In this document: one piece after another, positions 11,151 to 22,559 of the stretch | Layout: the number at the start of each line of letters is the position of its first letter | Numbering within the stretch: the stretch's first letter is position 1 | Assembly: GCF_027579695.1 (NCBI RefSeq) | Contig: NC_083583.1 | Location: forward strand, 5,705,705 to 5,769,704 | Direction: 5' to 3' | Length of the DNA stretch: 64,000 nt | From: Neoarius graeffei | Lineage: Eukaryota > Chordata > Actinopteri > Siluriformes > Ariidae | The notes under the pieces: generated by a model | Databases searched by the model: none | Told to the model about the DNA's origin: nothing | The model's input: only the letters and a program-made list of their open reading frames with translations | Program-made: the position numbers and the translations under genes

Positions 11151-14100
11151 TGACCACTAGAGCGGCAGGATTTCCTAATCCTCATAATTTAATGAAACTA
11201 ATTTCATGGGAAGTTTAAAGTCAAGAAATGGTATGAACATAATTCAATCCATTATACTTAATTAAATATTTTTAAAAACCACACTAATGGATTCATTTTT
11301 CCTGTTTACATTTTAAACTTCTCTCCTCCACTGTTTAGCCGAGTGAAGGACGAGTTCACGTGGTGACGTCGCAGCCAACCGACTGGTGAGACTGCGCTGT
11401 TATTACTGAAACACACACACATTTTGCAGCCAGGTCAACGTTTATTGATCCCAGTTTCATCCTGACATTTTGATCTGTTAATCCAGTAACAGAGAATGGC
11501 TTTCTGAAAGGTGGGAGGAGCTTAAATAAATCGTTCGTTCTTTCACATGCGCGTGTCCACTTGCAGAGTCACCGCCCAGTGTCTTCAGCCAATCAGATGA
11601 GGCCTTTGTGAAATGGGAGGTTTTATGATTTAGATTTTGCTGTAACTAAATTCACATCAAGGTCATAGAAAGGTGTGCAGCGCTGACGAGACGTACAAGT
11701 CAAGACGTAGCATCGGTGGTCGTTTTGGGGTTTGTCGTAAACGTGGTCAAGAGCGTCTCCTGAAAGACTAACCGAGATATTTTGAACATTAAAAAAAAAA
11801 GGCAATTTGTCTTTAGGTCCCTTGATACAGAACGATAGAACGGAACACAAGTTTATAAAGTAGGATAATGCATGCGCGCGCACACTTTCTTTCGCAATGC
11901 ATAGATCATCAACATGGCCACACCCACTAAACTTTGACTCATTAAACCCAGCGTTTCATAAAATCTCAAGACTTCCTTTTCTGATTCGTAATTAAAACCT
12001 AGAACAGGAAATGCATCAGGATTTTTGATATACACTCTTAGAAGGAAAAAAAAATGAAAAATGTCAAAGCCTTTGTAATGCAGAGACCGAGCCTGTCAGG
12101 TTTGTGAACCTTTTCAGCTGCTGCATCAGATTCCTCCAGTGCTGCAGATGGCGCTGCTAAGATTTCATAACCCTTTCTACAACTACAAAGACGGCGACTC
12201 CTGCGCGTCATCAAGTCGGCCATTTTGGAATAAAACGCCTCGTTTGCTCCAGTTACATCAGACTCGTTCTTCTTGGAAGTTTGCCAACTGTTGTTTCCAC
12301 ATGAAGTATGCTCAAGCCTTAAGGTTCTTCTAGGTCACAAGTTCCTAACCCTGGTCCTGGAGAACCTCCTAGTGTATTTTCTGTTCTAAATACACCCGAG
12401 TCAGCTCATCAGGTAATTCACGGCTCTTGCTGAGAGCAGGGAAAACGCGAAACTGAACAAAACGGGGTTCTTCAGGAATCAAGTCAGGAACCTGGATGGT
12501 CGAGGAGCAGTTCTTATGAAGAGCTTTTTAGCATAATGGGTTCCAAGATTCAACTTTTTTCAGAGGTGAAGAAGAATTAAAATACATGAAAGTTTTTTTT
12601 TTTCCTTCCCGAAGAGTGTAGCACGGTCCTCAAGTTGTTTGCATTCAACATGGGGTACCAACATTTTTGGTCAGGTTCCAAGAGCTGAGCTGGGTTCCGA
12701 GTTCCTATTTTGCGAGGGTGGGTGGGTGTGTTGATTTGCTGCATGCGATCACGTGTCCTTTCACCTTTCAGCTGCATAGTTACAATAGAAAGTGTAAAGA
12801 TGTCCAGGGTTTGGAGCACAGAATCATTGCATAGTGATGTAACCCACTCACACTTCTTTATCTTCGATCCGGAACAAATCGGCCTTTTCAGTCCGACAGC
12901 AGGGACAAAAGACGGCCACGGAAAAATCCTGTAAACCTCAACTGGCATATCAGTGTTATATTCTTTTTTTTCATGGGAATAACTGGAATAAAGAATTGGA
13001 ATGTCGGAAAAGGGGGGAAAAATAGTATACAGTAAAATACGACATGATTTTACCCTGTTTTTCAAGAGGTATCGCTCAGGAGTGATGGAAAAGTTAAAAT
13101 TCGTGTAAACAGTATCTAAAGCTGCTGTAATCGACGTTTAAGAACACTTCGGCTATTTACATCCGGACAAATTGAGCACGGGTCTGGAATCAGAAGGTCT
13201 GGGACAAAATAGTGGTCCACTCTTACAAAAAAAAAAATATATATCAGCCTAGTTCGAATTTAGATCTAGCTCGACATCTTGGTGTGGTTTAGCTACCTCT
13301 AATTTTTTTTTTTTTTTGACCTAGCTTCTGATTTTCCCCCCCTCACAATTTTAGCGAATTAAAGCAGCGAAATGATACTGATTTTTACAATTTTAAGAAT
13401 TTCAAGCCACTTTTTTTTTTCCTCCCAGGTTGCCAGATCTACATTTTCCCCTCAGTCGGTGTTGATAAATAACAGAAAATGTGTATATCACAAATATTTG
13501 CAATTTTTTTTCCCCCCATATTGAATGCAGGCCTGAAGGGCAAAGGCCAGCATCGCTTACAGCAGCTTTAATAAATATGTATACGTCTATTCAGCTATTT
13601 ACCTTCTAACGCATTCATTTCCTGTAAAACCATCCATCAGATACAAACATGCCTCCGATCTGCATTCATCCATCTTTCTTTCATGCAATATTTTTTTTTT
13701 TACAATAATAATAATAATAAACAGAACTCATGCCTGTCTCGAAATAAAACCATAACAAAATCTCCAGTGACAAAGGCAACATTAGCATTCAGCATGTACT
13801 GTATACAGAGACTCGACGAGAACAGCACTACAACAGTTCGCAAACACGCCACGCTGTACGGAGTCGGAGAAGGTGTTGGAGCGCTCGTGGAAAAACGTTA
13901 CTGAAACCTTGGTGGCATGGACGAGCTGAAAAACTGGGGGGGGGAAGCAGCAGGTTCATGTGGCTGAACCGATCGGAGCGAGAACGAGGCAGTGTTTCTC
14001 TGAACCGTTCATCGTTCTGCAGCGGGAAAGAGGAGACGCAGGAGGCGGAGGAGGAAGAGGTTCTTCTCTTCTGTCCTCTCCTCTTCTCTCTCAGGCTGCG

Positions 14101-15508
14101 AGGACAAACCGGTTCCTCCTCGACATCCCTGAGACAAGAAGAAACCCGTGTGTTTTGTTTTTTTTTGTGTTCTGGAGATCAGTGTGGAGGTTTTGAGTTG
14201 ACCACAAGCCAGAAGAGTTCCGTGTGGATTGCTCTGTTTCAACATTTTAGCACGCACATACAAATATAAATAGTGTGTGTGTGAGAGAGAGAGAAAGAGT
14301 GGCATTTCCTCTTTTCAGAAGAGCAAGGTGCATAAAGCTGCTTTTACAACCATCAGCTTGACTGGCTGTTAAACACGCGCCTCCAAACACTGTTTCCGTT
14401 AACCTGTTGACTAGGTGAAGAAGAATTGCTGAGAAGAAATATCTGGAAAGAAAAATGCCAGTGTGAGCCGACAGAGGGTGCTAAAACTTTCGAACCAGTC
14501 TTTTTCAGTTAGATTTGGAATATTTCAGAATTTCATTTTAGCAGGACCATTTTTAGCATTTTGTCGTAGCTAGCGTTTTGGATTATACGACTCTGGATGT
14601 GATGACATTGATCAAAGCCACGCCCACTCGTGTCTCCTATTGGTTGATTCATGATTACGTTCTAATATGCAAGTTTTGTAACTCTGAGTTTAAGAACAAC
14701 GTGTCAAGATGAATATCATAAGAATAAGAATATCTGACGGATATGACGACTATTATAAAAGCAGCTCAGCACCAACACCACGGTGCGTGCGTGTCGAGTC
14801 CCGAGTCCCTGCAATCCGGACAGAAGACATCGAGAACAGAGAAGTCTTGAGATGAGGTAGTTGAATCTGTGGATCAGCGCTCCAGCAGGGAGGAGGAGTC
14901 ATAGCTACAGGTAAACTCCGGCCGATCAGAGGGCGGGGTGTCCAAGGGCGTGGCATCTGAGGGTATGACTGCAAGTCTCTTCCTCCTCACTGTAGGCCCA
15001 CATGCAAACTGGATCTGTAGAATTATGTCTGACAGATCTCTGACACATGCTTGTTCGGAAGGCAGGGACATTAAAATAGTCTTTACCCTGCGGTCGTGTT
15101 TAACTAACAGGAGTGTCTTTTTGTGCTCAGGTGAAACAGAACAGCGGCTTGTACTCTACCAGAAAAACAAACTGTGCAAAGGTAAAAAAGGTGGTTCCTT
15201 GAAAAAACTTTATATAAAAAAAAAGTGACATCACAACCAGCCTAAATATAATCAATAGCTAACGAGCTAGCTAAAGTTACGCCAATTGTTCTACTGTAAC
15301 CACAAGAGATGACGATGATGATGATTACGGATCTAGCTAACGTTACGTAACGTGAAATAGGGTGCAAACAGCATTTCTATTTTCACCTCGAGACAATATC
15401 ACCCCGCGCTTTCGCCAGTGATCACATGACCATCCAAAGTCATCTTGGAATGATCTGATCTTGTTACATGCAAGAAGAATTCCGATGCTCCCGCGAGTCT
15501 TTGTCGGA
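11151..15508 (-). other. Quiet region, possible znf821 3' UTR and intergenic DNA
   Basis: No repeats of the families seen elsewhere and no convincing coding exon were found in 4.3 kb. On the minus strand AATAAA (complement of 11441-11446) is followed by TGTGTGTGTTTC, a GU-rich element as at a polyadenylation site. This could be the end of a long znf821 3' UTR. Short frames such as 12577-13065 and 13958-14269 have no family features. The polyadenylation assignment is inference. Confidence 0.3.
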
Positions 15509-16283
15509 TTAGGGTAGCTTCATAAACAGCCCGTTGTCCATGGAGGACACGGGGACGGGGAAGGGGAACTGGAAGAGGTTGACGTCGGCAGTGAGCGCGG
15601 CCACGGCGGCAGGATCGTGCTCGATCTGGGCACGCAACGCTGGTTCGATCTTATCCAGCCGCCGCTTGAGTCGCTTAGCCTCTCGTTCGCGCACCAGCCG
15701 TGCTTGTCTCCTTTCAGGCGTCTCGGTGGCACGTTTGAGGCGCATGGCCTCGCGGTCTCGCTGCAGCCGACGCGCTCGCTGTTCCTGCGACTCCTGCAGC
15801 CGCTGCATGCGCTTCGCCTCGCGGTCACGTAGCCGTCTCAGCTCGCGCTCCTCAGGCGTCTCGCGCTCACGCTTGCTCTTCTTGGCCACTCGTTCGCGCT
15901 CCAGTCGCTGCATCCGCGCTTCCGCCGGTTCGTTCCGGCGCCGTGACGCCCATTTCCTCATCGCAGACGACGAGTTACCCGCCAGCTGCTGATACGCCAC
16001 ACAGCTGTTACACACCAGCAGCACGCCTGCCGGATACACGGGCATGGGGTTTAACAAGTCAGGCAGTGGGTTGAGGGTGTCTGGGAAAGACGGAAGTGAA
16101 GATCCAGAGGAGGGGAGGCTCCCTGGGAGCGGGTGGAAGCCCGAGCCTGGAGTGGCTCCGTGATTGGCCCCTTGAACGGACATGTGACCATCAGACACCG
16201 ACACGGCCTGGACCATGGAGCAGGTCTGAGCTCCGGTGCTGCTCTCGAGATCGCTGGAATTGAGGAACTCCTTCAGCTTTTCC
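15509..16283 (-). CDS. znf821: znf821 last coding exon (STPR domain)
   Basis: The exon follows an acceptor CTGCAG, and its first base completes a split Arg codon (phase 2) left by the upstream exon. It encodes 257 residues, ending at TAA 15511-15509. The N-terminal ~85 residues are Ser/Pro/Leu-rich; then PVYPAGVLLVCNSCVAYQ, a signature of vertebrate ZNF821; then four consecutive 23-residue basic repeats (landmarks ETPEERELRRLRDREAK and ETPERRQARLVREREAK), the STPR domain; then a short hydrophobic tail. STPR repeats in silkworm FMBP-1 form a DNA-binding helical array, so a nuclear DNA-binding role is expected. The long antisense frame here is a by-product of the Arg-rich codons. Confidence 0.95.
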
Positions 16284-16631
16284 CTGCAGCGTGGAAACAA
16301 AATGTTGACGCTGATCAGTTAATATTTATTGCTTTATTTAACTATATGATGAAATATTTCCTTAGAAGTACCGAATGCTCATAAAGACGACTCGCATATC
16401 CGTATACCTCTTGCTTTAAAGCTGAATCATGTCCGAACTGACTGCTTGATTCGACTACTGTACATGTGAATCAGTCAGTTTGATTCACGATTCATTTTCA
16501 ATTTAATTCAAAAGCAATGTCAATCAGAATCGAATCAATTCTGTACACTAAACAGAGACTCAGCGAGTGAACAGTGATGCAGCAGTGCTGGTCGTTTGTA
16601 CGGATTCATTCGCTGTTTGGGATTTGCACTG
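16284..16631. other. znf821 intron, unique part
   Basis: About 350 bp of AT-rich intron lie between the last exon's acceptor and the start of the nested transposon stack. Nothing else is seen. Confidence 0.6.
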
Positions 16632-17157
16632 CACTGCCGCCCCCCCAAAAAAAAAAAAAAAATCATAATTCACGCGCTCTATTTGGTTGCTCCGCCTTTA
16701 GCTTTGATTACAGCACGTATTTGTCGTGGCATTGTTTTGATAAACTTCTGCAACATCATGACATTTATTTCAGTCCAGAGTTGTATTAATTTTTCACCAA
16801 GATCTTGTGTTGAGGATGGGAGTCGAACCTCTGCGTAAAGTCTTTTCCAGCATCCCAAAGATTCCCAGTGGGGTTAAAGGGCTGAGGACACGTTTTTGAC
16901 ATCTTTGGCGATGTTTTATAACATAAAAAGTAATTCCCGATGATCCATATATTAATTCACGAAGGCGCCTATTTTACAAGTTATGATAAAAAACGCGGCT
17001 ATTTGGGCAAATTTGACAGGGCTGCAGCACCCAGGAGACGAATGAGGAGGAGGAGCTATATGACGTCAGCGAAAGAACCTTCCTCCTAACTTACCAGTTT
17101 GTTGTTGATGCGGCAGGTGTTCAGTTTGTCATTATTAGTATTATACATTATATATAG

Positions 17158-17865
17158 TAGTGCTGTCAAAAATGTCGCGTTATTAATGCGTTAACTTGAC
17201 TCAATTTTAACGGCGATAATTTTTTTATCGCGAGATTAACGCTCTGTGACATGATGCCACGCCCCGCACAGCCAGAGTCCTCTGCCCTCCCCCGAAGAGC
17301 CACGGTGCTCAGCTTAGGTTTCGTTTTCCCATCGGCGGCTCCAGCCCCACTTTGCAGTGGCTGTGACAAGACGTGTTATGCTCTGCAATAAAAAAAAAAA
17401 AAAAAAAACACATTGGTACAACCAGTGTTCGAACTATGCCGATATTTTCGGGGGGTCCCTTATTTTCCCTTGGGGGGGGGGGGGTGGGGGGGTGGGGGGG
17501 GTGCTTGCGCTTGTCTCAGAGCATGGATCTCCATCGCGCGCTCACTTCAGATATGCAAATGCTTCCCGTTACACATGATTGCTATGTCAATAAACATCAT
17601 TTTGCCAATATTTTAGAGACCCCCCAACATTTCCCAAATCATGTTTTCAAGGGATCCCATGTCTGTTTCAGGGGATCTCGGATCCCCCATGTACCCCCGT
17701 AGTTCCAACAGTGAGCAAGCCCATTCACTTTTTTATGCTGATAAAAGAATTACGATGGTTTTTCATGTGACAAAAATGTGCGATTAAATTGCGATTAATC
17801 GCGAGTTAACTATGACAGTCGCGACATTAATCGCAATTAAATATTTTAATCGCTTGACAGCACTA
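17158..17865. mobile_element. hAT-type MITE, TIR TAGTGCTGTCAA
   Basis: The termini TAGTGCTGTCAA and TTGACAGCACTA are flanked by the 8-bp duplication ATATATAG (17150-17157 and 17866-17873), diagnostic of hAT transposition. The interior has several CGATTAATCGC-type words and a poly-A run. Another element (17423-17713) has inserted in it. A partial copy of the same MITE at 30558-30714 shows the uninterrupted site. Confidence 0.85.
17423..17713. mobile_element. Short inverted-repeat element nested in the hAT MITE
   Basis: The left end CAGTGTTCGAACTATG and the inverse of the right end, CACTGTTGGAACTACG, are imperfect inverted repeats. The interior has a G-rich run (about 17474-17502). The related MITE copy at 30.6 kb reads through this point (…GGTACAAAGCAAGCCC), so the segment is a later insertion. 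No clear target duplication is left. Confidence 0.65.
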
Positions 17866-17878
17866 ATATATAGTTATT

Positions 17879-18263
17879 ATGCCTTCGCGTTGTGTTGCCG
17901 GCTTTTGCTCCAAAACCCACAAGGATGGGGTAAGTTTATTCAAGTTTCCCAGAGATCCCGAGCTGCATGCGAAGTGGGTGAAGCAAGTCAGGCGCACTCG
18001 TGACAAGTGGGAGCCCTCACCAACATCCGTCCTGTGCTCTGAACACTTCGATTTGGATTGTTTTGACACCCTTCCCAGCTTAAAGGAATCTCTTGGGTGT
18101 TCAGTTCAGCACAAATGTGTTACTACCATCAGCAGTGCCTACAGTATTCCGGAGGGGGTCTACTAGTAGCTATGCCCGATCCAGCAGTCGCCTGGGACAA
18201 GCCGACTCCTCCAAAGACAGTCCAACTGTCAGAACATGTGTTGAGAAACGACATAAGATAAAG
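17879..18263 (+). pseudogene. THAP-domain first exon of a transposase-like gene, frameshifted
   Basis: An ATG six bases after the MITE's site duplication opens a THAP zinc-finger domain: C5 and C10 in MPSRCVAGFC, FKFPRDPE, the conserved W-x-P in KWEPSP, and C53/H56 in VLCSEHFD, a C2CH metal site. After about residue 80 a one-base frame change is needed to continue into the usual A-V-P-T-V-F segment (SAVPTVFRRGS). The exon then ends at a good donor, GTACGT (18264). THAP domains bind DNA and are the DNA-binding part of P-element- and Kolobok-type transposases. No catalytic region follows, so this is a relic. Confidence 0.85.
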
Positions 18264-18475
18264 GTACGTAGAGCTATACGCTACGTTCACACTGCAAGGC
18301 TTAATGCTCAATTCCGATTTTTTTGTGAAATTCGATTTTTTTGTGAGGTCGTTCACATTAACAAATATATGCGACTTGTATGTGATCCTCAGTATGAACG
18401 AAAAGCGACCTAAAAGTGTTCCGCATGCGCATTGCAGGATACGACGACGTCACACGCAGTGAGCATGGCCAGTGT

Positions 18476-18600
18476 TTACGGAAGTAAAACCGCCCGGTTG
18501 CGGTATGACCCATCCAATCTAGCTTGAATAGCTGCATCCCCCCAAATGGAAATCAGCTCCCTAACCTCTGCGTCCTTCCATTGAGAAGATTCAGAACCTT
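18476..18600 (-). pseudogene. Myb/SANT-like domain fragment of a Harbinger-type accessory protein
   Basis: The minus-strand peptide contains QWKDAEVRELISIWGDAAIQ and then the RLDGSYRN segment, the first helices of the Myb/SANT-like (trihelix) domain common in proteins from fish Harbinger elements. The frame is truncated soon after, and upstream it runs into the inserted element. It is a remnant only. Confidence 0.6.
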
Positions 18601-18636
18601 CACAGCCCGAAGCATCCCTCGCACTGATGTCATGCG

Positions 18637-19002
18637 CAGGGGCGCAGATACGTTTTTTGAACTGGGGGGGACAAAGCTGCCAGCAAACCAACCCCAACCC
18701 CGATATGCCTGTCAAACTTGTTAGTAACCATAGCAACCAAGCTCGAGCTCGCAACCTGTGCAGTCTGCACAGCTCAACCAACCGAATATCAGTCTTTGTT
18801 TTATGTGAGTTGTTGCAACTATGTATACACTGCCGTGCACCTCAATAAACCGAATGGTAATTAGTCTTTTGATTTTTCCGTGAGGTTTGCCTTATACAAA
18901 GAAAGACAGCATAGACGTTTTTTCCTCCCTATAAGTGGGGGGGACCGAACGAGGTGAATTTAAATCTGGGTGGGACGAGTCCCACCCCTATCTGCGCCCG
19001 TG
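18637..19002. mobile_element. Short DNA transposon, TIR CAGGGGCGCAGAT, nested
   Basis: The left terminus CAGGGGCGCAGATACG and the inverse of the right, CACGGGCGCAGATAGG, are inverted repeats. G-rich and C-rich patches (GGGGGGGACA near both ends) follow. The flanking octamers are only partly alike (GTCATGCG and ATTATCCG), so an hAT-type 8-bp duplication may have decayed. Confidence 0.6.
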
Positions 19003-21216
19003 ATTATCCGCCATGTTGTTGTAACTTTTTTTTGAGAGACCCGCCGCCTACTTCAGCGCAGAATAGTGACGTTTGTGGCTTGCTGATGACGTGTAAGTCG
19101 GATGAATGCGACCTGGCGGTTCAGACTGAAGTCGCATATGAAAAGAGCGGATAGGAATCGGAATTAGGACCACATATCCAAACGGCCTGGGTCGGATTTG
19201 AAAAAATCGGATCTGTGTCGTTCATATTGTCAATAAAAGATCGGATACAGGTCACATATGGGCGAAAAGATCGGATTTGAGTCACTTCAGCCTGCAGTGT
19301 GAACGTAGGTATAGAGTGCTCCGACATGATGCTAAAAATAGTAACACTGCGGTCTGCGCGGCCATCTTGGAAGTGACTCGCTCCAGAGCGCTCATAGAGT
19401 ACACATCATAGAGTACACATTCATGATAATCAAAGTCGGCATGATATCAGTCATGTATTTGCTTGTGAAAGCTTGCGGCTTTCATGTAACTGCCGCCTAG
19501 CAACGAGAGGCAAAGGGTAAAGAGGGTAGGCTATCATAGATTCTATTCGGAAGAGATCAATACATGATTGCTTAAAAATTAGGTATTTTAACAATTTGCA
19601 TCTGTTTTGTGATTATCGTGACACTTGTGTGTTCTATAGAACTGTATGTCTTATCAGCACATCGAGGATCTTCCACCGGAGGCTTTAGCAAGTACTCGTA
19701 GCAACACTACACTTTACCCTTTGCCATGCGTTGTTAGGGAACGGTAGCAAGTACCCCGATGACCGACTTCAAGAATATGTAGAAAAAAATTTAGAAATTA
19801 TACTTTCCAAAAGTCATTTGAGCTTAGTGTATTGCATTTCCATTTATAATGTAGGTTCTTGCTGATGTTTTTGCGGAGTATGACGCAGCTGCTGAATCAG
19901 AAGCTGCAGAGTTTGTATGTACTAGTTGTGAACAATCTCATTTATTTAAAATCAGATAAAATCATGACATCATGATCACTGCTTAAAGTACCAGTATTTG
20001 GTTGTTGAAGAGCTAGCACTAGAGAGTTCACCGGCGTTTTCATGCGCCATTTCCATTGAGTAGAACAGCCAGTGAACCGCAGCGTGTTCTTCCGCTGACG
20101 TCACAGCATGGCCGCGAGCCACGGACCCAGTTTTCTTGCGCTGTGCAATTAAAAGTTGGATATTCGCGTAACAACAGCTTCTTTTCACGTAATTATAACA
20201 GAAATCTAACATGTTTGCCATGTTGTATAGTTTATTTAAGAAATCGCATAGAGTCATGTTCGTGTCATCAGACCTTTAAGGTCGGGACTCTGTGGTGTGT
20301 GAAAATGATTCTTCATGCTCCCTGAACCACACTTTCACAATCCGAGCCCTAATTTTATTCCCGTGCCATCAGGGAAGGGAGGGGAAAAATAAATAAATAA
20401 AATCCACTGATGTGATGAGACGTGAACCTGGTCGTTCAGATCATCAGCCGACTTCATTTTATTGCCCCATAACGTCGCCGAGTCTCGACCTGACCAACTG
20501 AATCAACCCCAGATCATCACACTGCCTCCAGAGGCTTGTACAGTGGACACAATGCATGATGGGTGCGTCGCTTCATGAGCTTCCCTTCTTACCCTGACAC
20601 GCCCATCACTCAGGAACAGGGTCAGTCTGGAGTTATCAAACCACATGACCTTTTTTTTTTTTTAATTGCTCGAGTCCAATCTTTATGCTCCCGAGCAAAA
20701 TTGAAGCTTTTTCTCCTGATTAGTCACACTAACGAGTGGTTTCCTTTTGGCCACGCAGCTGTTGAGTCCCAATCTTCTGAGTTCTCGTCACACTGTGAGG
20801 GCGGAAACGATCTTAATTTCACGATTAAACACAGCCATGATTTCTACTATTGAGTCTTTTTTAATTAATCGACTTCACCAAGCAGTTAAGTGATCTCTGA
20901 TCATGGTCAGTCAGGATCTTTTTCCAGCTACATTTTTTTCATCAAGTTAATGGTTCTCGACTATCCTTCCAGGTTTTAATAATGTGTTGGACAGTTTTTA
21001 ACCCAATTCCGATCACTTCTGTAATCGCCTTAGTTGTTTTCTTTGCTTGATGCAGGTCAATAATTTGACTTCCTGAAACGCAAGAACGTCTTTTGCATGG
21101 AGTACGGGATACGTCTTCCAACGTGTTTGTTTAAGAAATGAGAAGCTGCTCACTGAATCAGTTCGGGTTAAAAGGATTGTCGCATATGAAACATTCATCA
21201 GGGCTGTAATTATCTA

Positions 21217-21865
21217 CGGAAGCCGAGAGAGGCCCTTCATATAATCTTTTTTTTTTATTTCACCTTGTTATCCCGAGATAACGACATAATTAATTCAGGA
21301 TCTCGAGAAAACACCACAACTAATTCGAGATCTCGAGAAAACAAAACCGTTATTTCGAGATCTCGAGAAAACAAAATTATTTCATGATCTCAGCTGGATC
21401 ACTGTATCTCCGTCGGTAGAGACGAAGCCGGGCCAGTCTTCTGCGGAGGTGCCGCGGAATAATTTTGAAATTATCCCTTATTAAAAGACTTAATGCAATC
21501 TCTCCCTGTGTCAACCCCTGATCAAAATATTGCCTTATTAGGTGATCGATTATTCCAGACATTCTAATGACCAAAGTTGCGTCTATACAGAATGAGAAAT
21601 AGCCCCAAAGTCAGCATATCACAAGTCTCTTGGCGTTCCTGAATGAACCATTTCTCAGCTGTTTACTCGAGATCATGAAATAATTGTTTTGTTTTCTCGA
21701 GATCCTGAATTAATTATGTCGTTATCTCGGAATAACGGTTTTGTTTTCTCAAGATCTCAAATTAGTTGTGTTTGCTCGAGATCCTGAATTAATTATGTCG
21801 TTATCTTGGGATAACAAGGTGAATAAAAAAAAAAGGATTATATGAAGTGCCTCTCGCGGCTTCCG
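21217..21865. mobile_element. Palindromic element, TIR CGGAAGCCG, nested in Tc1
   Basis: The ends CGGAAGCCGAGAGAGGC and (inverse) CGGAAGCCGCGAGAGGC are flanked by a 10-bp duplication with one mismatch (TAATTATCTA at 21207-21216, TAATTATCCA at 21866-21875). Each arm holds repeated GATCTCGAGAAAACA units beside TTATTTCG/ATTAATTC words. Removing it restores the Tc1 sequence. Confidence 0.8.
21377..21574 (-). pseudogene. Helix-turn-helix fragment of a transposase-like protein
   Basis: The minus-strand peptide contains IRQYFDQGLTQGEIALSLLI and PRHLRRRLARLRLYRRR: a helix-turn-helix followed by a basic helix, as at the N-terminus of integrase-like proteins that are multicopy in fish and cnidarians. 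No catalytic domain is present. It lies in the centre of the palindromic element and marks that element as a shortened derivative of an autonomous transposon. Confidence 0.5.
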
Positions 21866-22059
21866 TAATTATCCAATCAAAGGCTTTTATGTATTTAATT
21901 ATTTAAATCCAAATGGCAGGTTTTTTTTTTTTTTTTAATTTTAATTTTTTTTTTTTTTGGGCAGGGCAGTGTACAATGTTATTGTTACCTCCCACTTTTG
22001 GTCCCTGTCCCACCCTGACTGTAATGTTAATCCGGTGGACTGGAGTTTGGCTTACAGAC

Positions 22060-22226
22060 CTGTTGAAGTTGTTGGTGTCGGTAAAGCGAGCGCCGCACAC
22101 TGCACAGTTGGAGAGTCGGTCGTCTGAATGAATGAGGAGGTGACGTCCGAGAGAGCCCGGCGAGCTGAGAGCTCGTCCACACACCGGACACACGTAACTC
22201 TTACTGCTGCCCACCATCGATGTGTG
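22060..22226 (-). CDS. znf821: znf821 exon with C2H2 finger 2 and a CxxC half-finger
   Basis: The exon runs from an acceptor …GAGCAG to a donor GTCTGT: 55 codons plus two bases, matching the phase of the last exon. It begins with the His that completes the finger started in the previous exon. It then encodes YVCPVCGRALSSPGSLGRHL followed by LIH, a C2H2 finger of C-x2-C-x12-H-x3-H spacing, and NCAVCGARFTD, a CxxC half-finger without its histidines, as in mammalian ZNF821. A Tc1-like transposon ends only ~88 bp beyond the donor, inside the next intron. Confidence 0.95.
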
Positions 22227-22559
22227 CTGCTCCCAACAAGAGTGAAAACATTACGAGGACATCATCAATAAGGTGTGCATCATGTTTGGAAAAATAATTG
22301 GGCTGCTAGTATTATTTTTTTTTAATTCAACAGCACAATGTACTGGACAACAGCAATAGTGAAATCGCCTTATTTAGATATATATGTGTGTGTGTGGTGT
22401 AGCAAGATGAGGGAGCTGTGAACTGTGTGAAATGTCTCACCAATCTGAAAGTAACTTCGTGAGCCTCGCCCCGAAATGACAATTTCTTGTCAGTATAGAT
22501 GCTTTGATAACTGACTGAGGGCTGATGGAAATGTTTGTTTTCCTGTGCAGTGGAAAAAA

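Larger units (their letters stand above)
18281..19308. mobile_element. PIF/Harbinger-like non-autonomous element
   Basis: The termini CTACGTTCACACTGCAAGG and (inverse of the right end) CTACGTTCACACTGCAGGC form long imperfect inverted repeats rich in ATCCGAT-type words. A Myb/SANT-like fragment inside (minus strand) fits the accessory protein of Harbinger elements. It sits just downstream of the THAP exon donor and is itself interrupted by 18637-19002. Confidence 0.6.
16878..20275 (+). mobile_element. Kolobok-like element with THAP exon, inserted in the Tc1
   Basis: It starts AGGGCTGAGGACACG after TTAA (16874-16877) and ends with the inverse of AGGTCTGATGACACG before TTAA (20276-20279). Removing it and one TTAA restores the Tc1-like sequence. 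TTAA duplication plus a THAP-encoding exon is the combination described for Kolobok transposons. Three further elements have inserted inside it. Downstream of the THAP exon there is a possible second exon near 19850-19920 (acceptor AATGTAG then GTTCTTGCTGATG), but no intact catalytic region. Confidence 0.75.
16660..21150 (-). pseudogene. Tc1-like transposase pseudogene in pieces
   Basis: Recognition is by nucleotide and codon-level resemblance to fish Tc1 transposases, read from right to left. The start region lies near 21110. Then come the helix-turn-helix and linker (about 20880-21080), the first DDE Asp region (about 20630) and the central region. After the 3.4 kb interruption, the C-terminal part (16660-16870) follows. 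Frameshifts and stops occur throughout, so it encodes nothing functional. Confidence 0.75.
16632..21971 (-). mobile_element. Second Tc1-like transposon, split by two insertions
   Basis: Pieces at 16632-16877, 20276-21216 and 21866-21971 read continuously as one Tc1-like element when the intervening insertions are removed. The right end (…GGGCAGGGCAGTG then TA at 21972) matches the left CACTGCC end in inverted orientation; the left flanking TA has decayed to TG. The element lies in the last znf821 intron, in the same orientation as the gene. Confidence 0.85.

Noticed and set aside
15534-15992. 152-codon plus-strand Ser/Arg-rich frame
   Set aside because: Antisense of the znf821 STPR repeats, whose Arg/Glu codons leave the opposite strand open.
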